NCBI GenBank assembly: GCA_004151065.3
Contig: NWUY0300052966.1
Coordinates: forward strand, 19,097 to 43,785
Direction: 5' to 3'
Length of the DNA stretch: 24,689 nt
Source: Larix sibirica
Taxonomy: Eukaryota > Streptophyta > Pinopsida > Pinales > Pinaceae
Of the stretch, positions 1 through 11,282 are shown piece after piece. Position 1 is the first letter of the stretch, and the number at the start of each line of letters is the position of its first letter. The notes beneath the pieces are model-generated. The model was not told the origin of the DNA, did no database searches, and worked only from the letters and a program-made list of their open reading frames with translations. A program made the translations under genes and the position numbers.

Positions 1-675
1 GCACCAATATAGTCTTAAGACCTTGATTATGTCATGATATAGGATGATAAACATTTAGTTCAAGTCTTGAATTGCACCATAGTTAACCTATGGTTAGTAT
101 TTGTTTATTTATTTAATTGCTACAAGTGTCTAGTCTCTAGCCTGTACCTGACTCTCCTGCTCCAAGATATCTCATCTCACTCCTAAGATCTATCCAACTC
201 AGTCATCTTGTACCAGCTCAATATCCGTCTAGTATTGCTATGAGCTTCTCGCTCATCTCTCTGATCTGAGGACTGACTCCTCAATGCCTCATCAATCCTG
301 GGAGCATATCGATCTTCGTTTATCTTAGAATCAAATGAGGACTCTGAGATCCACCCAGATACTCCTAAAGTGGAATGGACCCGAACTACATACTCCATAT
401 CAATCTGATGACCTATCAACACAGGATCAACCATATCTACTCCAACTGGATAAGTGAATATGTGCTCCCTCTGAAACAACACAACATAGCCTGCATCCTC
501 CAAGGCCAAAACTGGAAGTATGTTGACCTTCAGTCCTAGAATGTAGAGCACTCCTGATATCTCCAGGAGTTCTCCAAACTCTAGAAGGAACCATACTCGT
601 CCCAACCCTATGACTATATGCACTATCCCCTCAACATCCCCTACAAGCTGATTTGGAATAGTATCTAGAATGGGG

Positions 676-728
676 AATGCATCTCGCATCTCTGTGATAT
701 GACTACAATAACTACTTTCAACCATCTA
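676..728 (-). other. Decayed copia protease active site
   Basis: After a TAG (726-728) the minus strand reads MVESSYCSHITEMRDAF. This aligns with the family pattern of a tryptophan or valine followed by Asp-Ser-Gly-Ala and then Ser-His-Met/Ile-Thr. The catalytic Asp is Glu and the Gly is Ser, so the aspartic protease would be inactive. The alignment comes from family knowledge, not a computed comparison. Confidence 0.65.
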
Positions 729-879
729 TCTCTCATCAACCTCAATCTCATGTTCACTGCTGCCACAACCTGACACAAAAGAAGCAAGGGAAAACACTTT
801 CTTGAACCTGGCAGTAAACTCATCCACCTCCTTGGCTACTACTACTTGTTATCCTTTTCCTTCTTGCGCTTCTTTTTAT

Positions 880-922
880 GAGGGCATTGGCCTACATAGT
901 GGCCATACTAATTGCAAGGAAA
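880..922 (-). other. Gag CCHC zinc knuckle with internal TAG
   Basis: On the minus strand the residues read CFPCN*YGHYVGQC, an exact CX2CX4HX4C spacing. Such knuckles in retroelement Gag bind RNA. The stop (908-910) sits where the knuckle usually has a polar residue, so it is a late point mutation in an otherwise conserved motif. A lysine-rich tail follows. Confidence 0.8.
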
Positions 923-1642
923 ACACTTTAGCTTGCTTAAGTCTTTCTTCTGATCACCCTTCTTGAATCTCTGCTTTCCTTTAGTTGCAAGTTCCACATC
1001 CTCCTCATCAGGAGTAGTAGAAGAGCTACCTTGAAGATATCCTCTCTGGGTCTCTTCTTGTGTGAAATCGTCCCAAAGAAAATCCCACTTGGGAAGGTTT
1101 TCTCTTGCTACGATAGACTCGATGAACATTGCCCATTGCTTGGTCATGCCATTCTGGGCTTGTCACACAATCTCATTATCCTCAATATTCTCCCCAACTG
1201 CTCCCAACTCGTCTCTTACCTGAGTGATACAGGTAATATAGGTGGACATGCTCTCAGTTCTGATAATCTTGATGCTCTTTAGTTTCTCTCTTAGCACCAT
1301 CTTCGGGTTCTCTTTGGAACTCTGGTACAACTTGCTTAAGGCATCCTACATTTCATACACATCGTCTCTAGCTGAAATATGTGGGATCACATGATCCTTG
1401 ATTGCATCAAGGAGGATTCTTTGGGCCTTAATAATATTTTTCTCATAGGTCACTTTTGTTGTTGCATTTGTCAGCACTATCAAAGTTTTTTTGGTTGTAC
1501 TCTCCACAATGTCCCACGACTCACTCTCCTTCAGATGCAAAACAATTCTGGATTTCCAAGCACTGAAATTTGAATCCCCATCCAAATGATCCTCAACCCT
1601 CAAACTAGTAGCCATGATCTTCTCATTGAAAACTAAATCCAA

Positions 1643-2060
1643 GCTCTCTCAGTGGAAAATACATGTGAGGACGCTCCATTTGACCAACATATGAAGAGTT
1701 ATTGGGAATTCACTAAGTTACTATAAACATGAAATTCAAGGCTATCAGATACAACATAGACTGAGCTTTGACTTCTTAAACCAAACCTTGGTTCGGGTAA
1801 AAAATAGAATTTTCGAAGCCTTTTTTATTTGAAAAAGCTCCTAAATCAAATCAAAGTAATAATTTTTTGGTGAGTTCATCAGACTCTCGGTAAAATGTCT
1901 TTATTACTTGAAACTAAATCATCTCACTATTATTTTGGAACTTCGACATTATGGTTGATTTGGAGATCCAAGAACCCTTCATATCATACCTATGAATTGA
2001 TGAACTTGTAATTTTGACATTGTAGGTTAAATTGTAGACCCAAAATATATTTACATAAAA
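1643..2060. other. Intergenic AT-rich sequence upstream of copia gag
   Basis: On the minus strand this lies upstream of gag, where a primer binding site and 5' LTR would be expected. A short stretch near 1650-1664 (gctctctcagtgga on plus) may be a degraded tRNA-Met-type primer site, but the match is poor. No LTR end could be recognised, and no other gene is seen. Confidence 0.4.
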
Positions 2061-2517
2061 CTTTTGAATAAGCAAAACTGCAATTTTATAGCTGAACGAA
2101 ACCAATATTATTGTGATAAAATGTTGGGTTTGATTTCTAATAGGAAAAGTCTATGAAAAGTGGATATACCACCTAAGATTTAGCACTAAAATTCGTCACA
2201 GTCATATCAAGCTAAGGAAACCAATATCAATAAACATGACCATGTAATGCTCGTTCCAAAGATGATCCTGGATTTGTTATGAATACACTAAATAGATAAT
2301 GTTGGTCACTTCATAATTTCCAGCATCTTGACCTCCATATAATAAGCAAACACAAGGTTTCTTCCTTTCATAAGATTTATTTATTTTTAACATTGTATTA
2401 TATACAGTGAAAAATTAAATTTTAAATGCTTTAAGAAATAAACCGTTTCTTTTATATTTTCTAATGGTTCAATTCAATTGCAAATCACTAAGTGACGATC
2501 ATTTTAATACATTTAAA
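2061..2517. repeat. Direct duplication unit 1, copy 1
   Basis: This AT-rich unit begins near ttttgaataagcaaaactgc and ends near cattttaatacattt. It aligns along its whole length with 2518-3067, for example caatattattgtgataaaa, cttgacctccatataataagcaaac and aaatgctttaagaaa. No coding frame is shared. Its nature (MITE, LTR piece or satellite) is unknown. Confidence 0.8.
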
Positions 2518-3067
2518 ATTTTTAAATAAGTGAAACTGCAATTTTATCGTTGAACAAAACCAATATTATTGTGATAAAACGTTGGGTTTGAATTCTAACA
2601 GGAAAAGTATTTGAAAAGTGGATAAACCACCTGAAATTTAGCACTAAAATTCATCCCAATCCATCAAAGTGAGGGATAGACTTCATTTAATTTGGAAAAC
2701 TGGGTAAAATCTCATTTGCAATTAATTGATAAGGGCATCACATCAAGCTCAGTAGAGGTCAAAAGAGTTAAGGAAATTAATATAAGTAAATGGGATGAGG
2801 TGATGCTCGTTCCAACGATGATTTTGGATCTGTTATGAAAACACTAAACAAATAATGTTGGTCACCTAATAATGTCCAACATCTTGACCTCCATATAATA
2901 AGCAAACAACAAGGTTTATTTCTTCTGTGGTTTTTTTTAAACAATGTATTGTATACAGTGAAAATTGAAAATTTTAAATGCTTTAAGAAAGAGACCACTT
3001 TGTTTCTATTTTCCAATGGTTCAACTTAATCTCGAATCACTGAGTGATGGCCATTTTAATACATTTG
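2518..3067. repeat. Direct duplication unit 1, copy 2
   Basis: This is the adjacent direct copy of the preceding unit. It is about 100 bp longer because of extra sequence near 2665-2760. Divergence is visible throughout, so the duplication is old. The minus-strand open frame at 2777-3016 has no counterpart in copy 1 and is taken as chance. Confidence 0.8.
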
Positions 3068-3970
3068 TTTAGCTTATGCACTTCTTGAAAAGGATTGGCT
3101 AGTTAGTGAAACATGAACCAAAATATAGAGCTTTTTCACAACAAAAAAATGGGACGAACATCACTAAACATGCAAAAGGAAATCTATATAAGTACTCATT
3201 TTCCCACCAAAAAATAACTAAAATTCGTGACTGTCAGTTATTTGGGTTTCATGTACAATGGCCACTCGGGTATTGGTAGTTTCCTTCTGTTTTGGTTTCT
3301 TACCAATATGGGCCTTACAAATATCCTTAAGTTACTTAAATGAGTCTCGTTGCTTCCACCATTAGGAGTTCTATACATGAATGAGAAGTGAAAGAGTTTT
3401 ATTTTTAGATCCTCTAACTAGGTTTGAATCTCCCTAGTAAATTAGTTTATATAGCTATCTATCGCCAACTTTAGTCCTCAAAGAAAATATTTTATCACGT
3501 GTCCTTTGTTAGACACTTGATTCAACCTTTCAAATAGGATAGAGAATGTGACATATACATTAAACATATGACCACCTGTAGTTTCTTCCTTGATGCCCCA
3601 TGAAATCAATGTCTATGGGAGGCCTCCTGAATTAAGTCCACCTTATAACTTGTTATAACTTGTCATTTTTCTTTGGCCTAAGATGTTATTTATGATACAA
3701 GGATAACTCTTTATAAAGACAACTCTTTTCCCGCATATATAAGCAGAGGATAAAACAAACCTTGACAGAGACAACCATATGAGCTAAATCAGACATTTTT
3801 TTTCAATTCTAGAAGATATAGCTTGTCCCACCTTACCAAGATAAATAGGGATTGTGAACCCCTGTCAATATGTTTGGATCTAATTGAAATTGGTTTATAC
3901 TGTAGCTCGGTATTTTTTTGACAAAAGGCACATGAATTGAACAAAAAGTTGATTTTTTTATGAGACTCTT
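3068..3970. other. Intergenic, no recognisable gene
   Basis: This AT-rich sequence has only short open frames in any direction. The part around 3560-3860 is slightly less AT-rich, and short stretches in more than one frame look coding-like, but they are too degraded to assign. No repeat, RNA gene or terminal structure was recognised. Confidence 0.4.
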
Positions 3971-5780
3971 CTTACAAAACTCACCTGAAGCCTCCTCACA
4001 TTCCTTTTCTTTTCCCTAAGTTGTCGTAGTCAAGAGTGGATATGGAGAAGAAATTGCATAAAATCATAGGCAAGCCTATGACAATTGACAGTTGTTCCTC
4101 AAATTCACATGCTTCTCAATAACATATGCAAACAAGCAAAGTAAGCAAGATTTGTAACCCCTCTTACTAACCACTGAATCAATGAATCAACTTAATATCA
4201 ACATAAGTGGAACCTTTTTATAGTATGTTATGCCAAACTAACATTAAATGGATTATGAACCCTGACTGCAAATCCAAGAAAAGAATTCAAAACCCCAAAT
4301 TAAACTTTAGAAAACATGTTGGAGAATTAAAGCTCCAAATACTTATAAGAAAGCCAAATATGGACCATGCACAGGTCAAGAGGAGGCTTCTTCGTAAATT
4401 CTAATAGAGATAAGAAATACAATAATTGTTTGCGAGTATAATTATTTGAACAGTGCAAATAGATGGCCTATGATTTATTTTGTAGAATGAGCTAGGTCTA
4501 GGGTACACATGTATAACTTAAATGCTATGAAGTAAAATCCACGAGGACATGAAAAGGGTACCACAAAATCAAGAACATAAAAATCCTAGGCTTGAAGGCA
4601 TCCCATGCTACTGTAAATTGAAACGGTACTAAAACATAGGCTAAATTAAATGGTGAAGAGATTGTTAGCAGGGCGAACTGACCTACTCAAAACCTCTTCC
4701 CACAACTCTAGTAATATCCTTGTAACACAGATGCAAGAAGCAATACAATAACTAGAACAACTGGAAAATCATAAAAAGACTTGAACAACACAAATAACCA
4801 TATTTCTCGTATAAATTGCCATTTTGAATTTACACGCATTGAATGCAGTGTAGGCCAACAACAATTGTAACCAGTCAGCTTATTTATCAACAATTTTTGG
4901 GAAGAAGAATTCTTCCATTCTCCATAATGAAACCCAAAATCTCAAGAGTTAAAGGTGTCGTTAAGAACCTTGATTGTTGTATGATGTATCAAGTGCTAGT
5001 CAAGAAAATATGAAAGTGAAGAGGGGGGTTTTCCCATCATGTCACAAGTCCTTCATCTTCCATTATAAATGCACCCAACAGGTAATGGGATAAATCAATA
5101 ACAACTAGGTTTTCCATTCTATGCTATATAACTAGAGGAACAATCACCCACTCATTGATATAGGTTGAAAATACAGAAAAATCTATTTGATATTGCTAAT
5201 GAAGAGGGGAGGAGGTTTTCCATTCTTCCTATCAGAGCTATTCTACTTCTTTTCACCTTCCAAAATGGTCCAATTGCTATGTCACGCCACTAAGCCGAGC
5301 TAAATATGTAGTCCAAGATGGAACAATCACCTTCCCACTGGAATATTAATCGAAAAACCTAAAGGGTGCACATAAAATCGTGAGTGAATTGTGGGGCTAA
5401 GAAACTTGAAGGATGCACGAAAATAAATAGTGAATCCCGAGGTTAAATAATATTAAATGCAAGATAGTGCAATAATACAACTAATATTGATTGCAGGTCA
5501 GTGCAATAATATAATTGCTTTAAAAAATTATTGTTGGGTAACTATTACTTCAAGGTAGGAAGATTTTTATTTTCTTTTTTCACTAATCCAATTAATGATA
5601 AAATTAGTCAAAATAGGATATATATCCCAATGAAAATTGAACACCTATTAAAATAATTTATATAAAAAAACAAATAAATCCATATTTTTTATAGACTTTA
5701 TCTATATCTACAGTTACTGTATGCCACCCTACAAACTAATAAAGTAGGGTGGAACATATAGTCTCTTCCATAGGCAAGGA
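3971..5780. repeat. 1.8 kb tandem unit, copy A (uninterrupted)
   Basis: The unit runs from cttacaaaactcacctg to ccataggcaagga and is followed directly by a second copy at 5781. Matching landmarks include agttgtcgtagtcaagagtgg, catgcttctcaa, atggaccatgcac, gagctaggtc and gggtaactattacttcaaggtagg. It ends with a conserved 9 bp inverted repeat (5724-5752). No protein is convincingly encoded. A frame at 4207-4404 has a counterpart in copy B, but the differences do not favour silent sites. At 5487-5510 it carries the intact equivalent of the L1 insertion site in copy B. Confidence 0.85.
5724..5752. repeat. Perfect 9 bp hairpin near end of copy A
   Basis: CCACCCTAC (5724-5732) is followed by an 11 nt loop and GTAGGGTGG (5744-5752). 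The same stem recurs in copy B at 14281-14309 with changed loop bases. Confidence 0.8.
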
Positions 5781-5879
5781 CTTACAAAACTAACCTGGAG
5801 TGCCCTCACATTCCTTTATTTTTCCTAAGTTGTCATAGTCAAGAGTGGTGTATGGAGAATAAGTTTCATAAAATAACAA

Positions 5880-6240
5880 TGACTGGCCTAAAATCACAAC
5901 AACTGGCCTACATTGGCCTGAAAAAAATCTGACTAGGGTAGCATGTCTCCCCATGAGCTTTGAACTCTTGTGGAAAATACATTTATTAAGCAAAAATAAA
6001 GTCACAAAACTCGTTGATTGGGAACTTGATTTCCCGAGGGTCTGAAAGCATATCAAGTACTACTCACTGATGAAATTCAAGGAGTACTGGTTTTTATTTG
6101 CGAGACTTGGGTAGACTGTTATCCGTTAATACTATTTTACTCAAATCGTTCATACTGAGAGGCCTTGTACATCAACAAGAAAATATTCAAAGTGACATCT
6201 ACACACACACACATATTATCTAGACAATCACATATACAAT
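5880..6240. other. Segment present only in copy B
   Basis: Copy A passes directly from the sequence matching gcataaaat (about 4070) to the sequence matching tgacaattg (about 4085), whereas copy B has this extra block. It may be an insertion in B or a deletion in A. It includes two nearby ctggccta motifs and a short (AC)n microsatellite. No terminal repeats or gene are seen. Confidence 0.55.
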
Positions 6241-7641
6241 TCCTATATTGACAATCGTTCCTCAATTTCACATGCTTCTCAAAATGATATGCAAACAAAC
6301 GAAGCAAGCAAGATTCATAATCCCTGTTACTAACCACTATATCAATGAATCAACTTAATATCAATAGAAGTGGAACCTTTTTACAGTATGTATGCCAAAC
6401 TATCATTGAAGGACTTGAGAACCTTGACTGCAAACCTCAAAAAATAATTCAAAACACCGAATTAAACTTCAAAAAACGGGTTGCAGAATTAAAGCTCCAA
6501 ATACTTTTAAGAAAGCTAAATATGGACCATGCACATTTCAAGAGGAGGCTTCTTAGTAAATTATAATTGAGATAAGAAATCATATAATTGCTTGAGAGTG
6601 TAATTAGTTGAAACACACAATCTAAATAGATTTCATATGATTTCTTCTGTAGAATGAGCTAGGTCCATGATACACATGTATAACTTAAATGCTAAGAAGT
6701 AAAATCCATGAGGATGGGAAAAGGGTACCACAAAATAAAAAACCTAAAACTTCCAAGAATGAAGGCATCCCATGCTATTGTAAATTGAAACACTAAAACA
6801 TAGGCTAAAGTAAATGGTGAAGATATTGTTAGCATGGAAAATTGACCTCCTTGAAACCCTCTTCACCACAACCATGGTAATACCCCTGTAACACAGATGT
6901 AAGAAGCAATATAACAACTAGAACATATGGAAAACCGTAAAATCCTTAAACAACACAAATAGCCATGTTTCTTGTATAAATTGTTGTGATGAGTTTACAC
7001 ACATTAAATATAGTGCAATCCACCAATGACCATAAGTAGTCAGCGGATTTATCAGTGATTTTCGAGAATGAGAATTCTTCCATTCTCCATAACAAAATCC
7101 AAAATCTCACACGTTAGGAGGCACCATCAAGAACCCTGAGTGTTGTACCATGTATCGTGTGTCAGTTGGGTAAATATGGAAGTGAAGAGGTGGTTTTTCC
7201 CATCACATCACAACTCCTTCACCTGGCATTGTAAATGCACCCAATAAGTACTGCCATAAATCAATTGCAACCAAGTTTTCCATTCTATGCTATATAACCA
7301 TAGGAACAATCACTTACCCACTGGTACATGTTGAAGATACGAAAAAATCTATTTGATACTTCTACTGAAAAGGAGAGGAGTTGTTGAACTTCTATCTATC
7401 AGATCTATTGTACTTATTTATGCCTACCGGAGTGGGCCAACCGCTAAGTCATGCTGCTAAACCGAGCTAAATATGGGGGCCAAGGTGGAAAAATCACCCA
7501 CCCACTGGAATGGTCAAGAAACTTGAAGGGTGCATAGAAAATCATGAGTGAATCACATTGCTAAGAAACCTTAATGATGCATGGAAAATCACCAATGAAT
7601 CTCAGGTCTAAATAATATTGAATGCAAGTCCGTGCAATAAT

Positions 7642-7658
7642 AAAACTAATATTGAATG
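7642..7658. repeat. L1 target site duplication, left
   Basis: aaaactaatattgaatg occurs here and again at the other end of the L1 (to 14080). Thirteen bases, ctaatattgaatg, are unambiguous. Up to four further A residues cannot be separated from the poly(A) tail. Confidence 0.92.
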
Positions 7659-7980
7659 GCTCTGCTAGGGTTTGCTTTTGTTAGGGTTTGTGAGTTTTGT
7701 TACCCTAGACCGAGATTGCTGAAAATATTTACTGCAGACTTGGAGTCCACCATACGCCATGGATGGCTTAGTACCAACCAAGTAAAAAAAGTGGGAAGTA
7801 ATCTTTTTTCTCTCTACAGTAACTATTTTTAGTTATTCCCTTCCCAAGTTTTCAGTATTTTATTGTAACTGCAGGGCTTCTTTTTTTTTTTGCCATTTTG
7901 GTACTTCACGTGTTCTCCTTTGAGCTCTTCGACTGATCGATGACGGGGTTGACCGATATGAGTTGACGTGTTCATTATCC
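7659..7980 (+). promoter_or_regulatory. L1 5' leader, probable internal promoter region
   Basis: This is the leader between the target duplication and ORF1. It contains a telo-box-like TTAGGGTTT (7681-7689), a G-box palindrome CACGTG (7907-7912) and two pyrimidine tracts. L1-type elements carry promoters inside the leader, and telo-boxes and G-boxes are known plant promoter elements. Promoter activity itself is inferred. A short open frame (ATG at 7940, stop at 7964) lies just upstream of ORF1 and may be either an upstream ORF or the original start displaced by an indel. Confidence 0.5.
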
Positions 7981-9694
7981 ATGTTGTCTACACGTCAGTC
8001 GCTGGATAAAAGTTTGGGTTCTTCTCTTGTTCGTACCCCCCCTTTTTGGCCATCACGGGTTCGTGTTAACCCTAACGTTGTTGTCGTTCTTTATTCGCCT
8101 AAAAAACCCTCACATGGTTCTCAACGAAACTTATTCTCTCCTGTGGTGGCTTCGAGTGGCTCGCCCCTTGTTTGTGACACTCAGAAAGGTTTAGACCTGT
8201 AGTTTGTAGGGAGAAGGTCCTCTGTTCTCATGGGTGCAAAGGCTAAACAAGGAAGAAAGATCATAACTAAAAAAGCTCATAAGTGTAGGGATTTATGTAC
8301 CCTGGGTAAAGATGTTACTGTGGATATGGTTCTGAACCTATCCACCCGTGCGCTTATTGGGAAATTTGAATATGTCAAAATGAACAGGATTGAGATACAT
8401 GACTAGATTACCAAGTGTTGGAAACCCTTAATCAACTACGTGCCGTGGGTGATTATGTTAGTCAATGTATGGGTTTAATTCCATTTTCTCTTGGAAGAGT
8501 CCTCGCAAATCGTCCTTTCCAGGTTCTGGGTGATTGAAAGTGGCTCCCTTTTTTTGATGAGGTGGCATTCTGCCTTTGACCCATGGAAGGAGAAACTCAT
8601 AAGGAGACATCTTTGGGTTTTACTTCCCGATTTCCCATTGTTTTGCTGGAGTTTTCAGGCTTTTATGGATATCGCTAACTCCATCGATCATTTTATCTTA
8701 ATTGAGGAGAGCACCCTTTTAGCCTCAGAAATAAAATGCCCTAGGGTTTTAATTGAGATTGATTCTTCAGAAGGGTTGTCGAAAGAAATTGAGGTTAAAT
8801 GGGAACATGGGGTCTTCGTTCAACAGATTGACTATTAGAGGATTCCCTTCAAATGCTTCAATTGTCACAAGAGTAGTCATATTTGTTAGGATTGTAAGTC
8901 AACTAGCTCTAGCTCGGACTCAACATTGTCCGAGGATTCAACGTCAGATGATATGGAACAATCCTTTTCCTTTCCCATTCCTATGGATTCCGAGTCTGCA
9001 AGAGATTTCATGGGTAAGTTCAGGACCTTTTTACCCTTGTTATTAAAATCTTTATCTTATGAAGAAATTTTAGGTGATTTGTGTATTGGGGACTTAAATT
9101 CACTTAGTTTTAATCCTCTTGTCAATTCGTCATCCCCTATTAGCCCTTTGTCACCTTTGTTAGTTGGTAAAATTTCCTCTGAGGTTAAGTCTTGTGCACC
9201 TTTTTTCTCTTCAACCTCGTTTCCTCTGTCTCTCCGAATATTTTAGTGGTTGGGGGGGGGGTAGTTCTGAACATTTGGGGATTAGAATTTCCTCTTCTCC
9301 TATCCCGGATGTTGCCCCTCATATATCTATTACTTCCGGTTTGGGCTCGAAAAAACAGGCTTCCCCCCTCCCCTACGTTTAATGTTGGTTCTATCTCGGT
9401 CAAAGCTCTTGAACATGTTCCTGTTGTTCCTGATAATATTCCCATCCCCATTTTTGGTGGTGCCTTTGATGATGCGTCGAATGGGGTCACTTTTGGATCT
9501 ATTCGATTTGCGAATGTGACCACCAGGAAGAAACATGGAAAATCATTGAAGTCAACCTACTCCTAGTCGGTATATGAAGTAAGTGGATTAACCCTAAATT
9601 GTCTTGCATTACCTCAATATCGTCAGCCTTAAATTTTGACTCTCCTTCTGGGCCACTTAGAGCAAGTGATGACCTTGACGAGGTTTCTCAATGA
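7981..9694 (+). pseudogene. L1 ORF1 (DUF4283-like, zinc knuckle) pseudogene
   Basis: ORF1 proteins of plant L1s bind the element RNA. From the in-frame ATG at 7981, frame 1 runs to about 9246 with stops TAG 8200, TAG 8404, TAA 8476, TAG 8836, TAG 8887 and TAG 9244. The DUF4283-like part is clear at 8540-8830: a tryptophan-rich FDPWKEKLIRRHLWVLLPDFPLF block followed by IANSI. A CCHC knuckle follows at 8854-8895 and then a serine/acidic stretch. Frame changes occur near the ten-G run (9252-9261) and near 9370, and a third lies between 9540 and 9610. After these, a frame-2 stretch ending DDLDEVSQ closes at TGA 9692-9694, overlapping the ORF2 ATG. The true start is uncertain. Confidence 0.85.
8854..8895 (+). 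other. ORF1 CCHC zinc knuckle with internal TAG
   Basis: The frame reads CFNCHKSSHIC*DC, an exact CX2CX4HX4C spacing with TAG at 8887-8889 inside the last spacer. Another TAG (8836-8838) lies six codons before the knuckle. Retention of all four metal ligands around a stop shows point-mutation decay rather than random sequence. Confidence 0.85.
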
Positions 9695-10379
9695 TTATTA
9701 TGTCCTTTAACATTCGAGGGATCGAAAATCAGCTCAAAAAGACTACCTTGAGGAGACTTTTGGATTCTACTAGACCGGATGTCATTCTTTTACAAGAGAC
9801 TATGCACTCTCGAAATAGTGCTTGTGAATTCTTCCATAAAATTCATCCAGATTGGCATTGCTGTGGGGTTGATGCAAATGGTCATTCTGGCGGATTGCTT
9901 GCTTCCCGAAACCCTAATGTTGTCAATTTCTAAGCTTTTACCACTTGTGCATGGATTAAACTTGAAGGGTGTTTTGGGGGTTTGGATCACTTTTTCTGTA
10001 TTCTCAATGTATATGGTCCTTATAGGAATCTACAGTGTTTCTAGAAACGGGTTTTTGCCTCTGATAATCTACGAGACTTGCATCTTATTCTTGGTGGAGA
10101 TATCAACTTCACCTTGTCAGCTGATGAGGTTTGGGGATCAAACCGTTTGAATGATCCACTAGCTCCTTTCTTCAAGGAAAATTTTGAGTCTATGGGGCTA
10201 CTTGATATTCTTCCTACTACTTTGGTACCTACCTGGAACAATGGTTAGGTGGGTGTCTCAGGTGTGGCTAAATGATTGGATCGCTTCCTGATGCATGAAG
10301 ATCTGGTTGAGGTGGTTGGTCGATATCATTGTTGTTGTGAACCAACATGTGTATCATATCATAAGTCATTCTTTTACAG
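9691..10379 (+). pseudogene. ORF2 endonuclease domain, catalytic Asp lost
   Basis: All family landmarks can be read in frame 1: SFNIRG (active-site Asn), LLQET (Glu), HSGGLL, LNVYGPY, GGDINF (Asp and Asn), TWNNG and LDRFL. The last motif, normally Ser-Asp-His, reads S-Y-H near 10348-10356 (VSYHKS), so the catalytic Asp became Tyr, a GAT to TAT type change. Stops lie at 9931, 10042, 10246 and 10273. The TGA at 10273 stands where the family has Arg (CGA to TGA is a CpG-type change). The frame shifts immediately after the last motif. Confidence 0.88.
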
Positions 10380-11282
10380 TTGGAATTTGAGGCTAGTAAA
10401 ATCAGCTACCCCTTTAAGTTTAACAGTACCTGGATGGAGGATTCTAACTTTTGTAAATTAATTAGCAAGATTTGGAAAGACTTATCACATCTTGAACATC
10501 ATTCTTCCTTGCAGTTATTGTTGAATAAATTGAATGTCCTTCGTGCTGAGGTTATATCTTGGGACAAAAACAAGAAAAAGTCAATAACTGAGGATTTGTG
10601 CTTGATTGAGGATAAAATCAGGAGCCTGAAATTCTCGATCGAGGTTGATTATTTTTCACAGGACATAAAAGAGGCAGTACTGCATTTGGAAAAGAAGAAA
10701 GCAAAAATTTCGAGTCAACTGGAGAATACTTGGCGTCTTAAAAGTCGAGCGTTATGGATTTCCAGAGGTGATCATAATACTAAATTTTTTCAAAGGTTTG
10801 TGAACCAGAGAAGAATTATTAATTCTATTTGGGAGATTCGGGATGCAGATGGTGTGACTTGGTCATATGTTCCTTATATCAAGCAAGCTGCTACTTCACA
10901 TTTTCAGAAGATCTATAGACAAGAATCGGTGAGGAACTTGGAAGCTCAACTAGATATCATCAAACTGTATCCTAAGTTCTTTTCAAATGACAAGGCTGAA
11001 TGGATTGGAAATGTTGTTTCACTCGATGAAATCAAGTGTGTCTTAAAGGCCTTTGTGAAGGAGAAAATTCCAAGCCCTAATGGCTGGATTGTGGATTTTT
11101 TTCTCCACTTCTTTGATTTGATGGGACATGACTTGCTACAGGCGATTGAGGAATCTCGAACAAAATCATACATTCCTAGAAACCTCAATGCTACTTATCT
11201 CACTTTGATACCTAAGAAGGAAAACCTAGTGATTTCAATGATTTATGTCCCATATCATTGTGCAATATCTTATACAAAGTGA
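10380..11282 (+). pseudogene. ORF2 linker and N-terminal RT (300-codon open stretch)
   Basis: This is the longest open stretch of ORF2, in frame 3. It begins just after the endonuclease and carries a lysine-rich helical linker. Next comes the conserved RALWISRGDHNTKFFQ segment, then the RT fingers: KEKIPSPNGW, a decayed form of the usual Lys-(Ala/Ser)-Pro-Gly-Pro-Asp-Gly motif, and LIPKKE. It ends artificially where a frameshift near 11228 moves the remaining RT (DFNDLCPISLCNILYKVISK) to frame 2. Confidence 0.88.

Larger units (their letters stand above)
183..1642 (-). pseudogene. Ty1/copia retrotransposon gag-protease relic
   Basis: Read on the minus strand, this is the 5' part of a copia polyprotein. 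The gag frame starts at an ATG at 1642 or, more conventionally, at the MATS start near 1615. It shows the UBN2-type opening (HLDGDSNFSAWKSRI) and continues in one frame to about 855. Three codons are stops: TAG at 1346-1348, TGA at 1163-1165 and TAG at 908-910. A CCHC zinc knuckle (CX2CX4HX4C) follows near 880-922, and the 908 stop falls inside it. A frameshift near 853 leads into the protease frame. That frame has a TAG at 726-728 just before the degenerate active site, then the family's typical stretch ending in VLYILGLKVNILPV. The sequence stops resembling copia by 183, so integrase, reverse transcriptase and RNase H are absent. Identification as copia is firm; no lineage is assigned. Confidence 0.85.

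Noticed and set aside
1643-1800. 5' LTR of the copia element
   Set aside because: No terminal TG...CA, no second LTR and only a poor primer-site match could be found.
5724-5780. Helitron 3' end
   Set aside because: A subterminal hairpin is present, but the canonical CTRR terminus and an A/T insertion site are not seen.
4207-6566. Matching small ORFs in the two 1.8 kb units (4207-4404 and 6345-6566)
   Set aside because: The frame is shared, but most differences change the amino acid, a one-base indel lies near the start of the frame, and no domain is recognised. This fits non-coding homologous DNA.
9185-9536. Minus-strand open frames over L1 ORF1 (9185-9523 and 9330-9536)
   Set aside because: They are antisense shadows of ORF1 sequence with no domain of their own.
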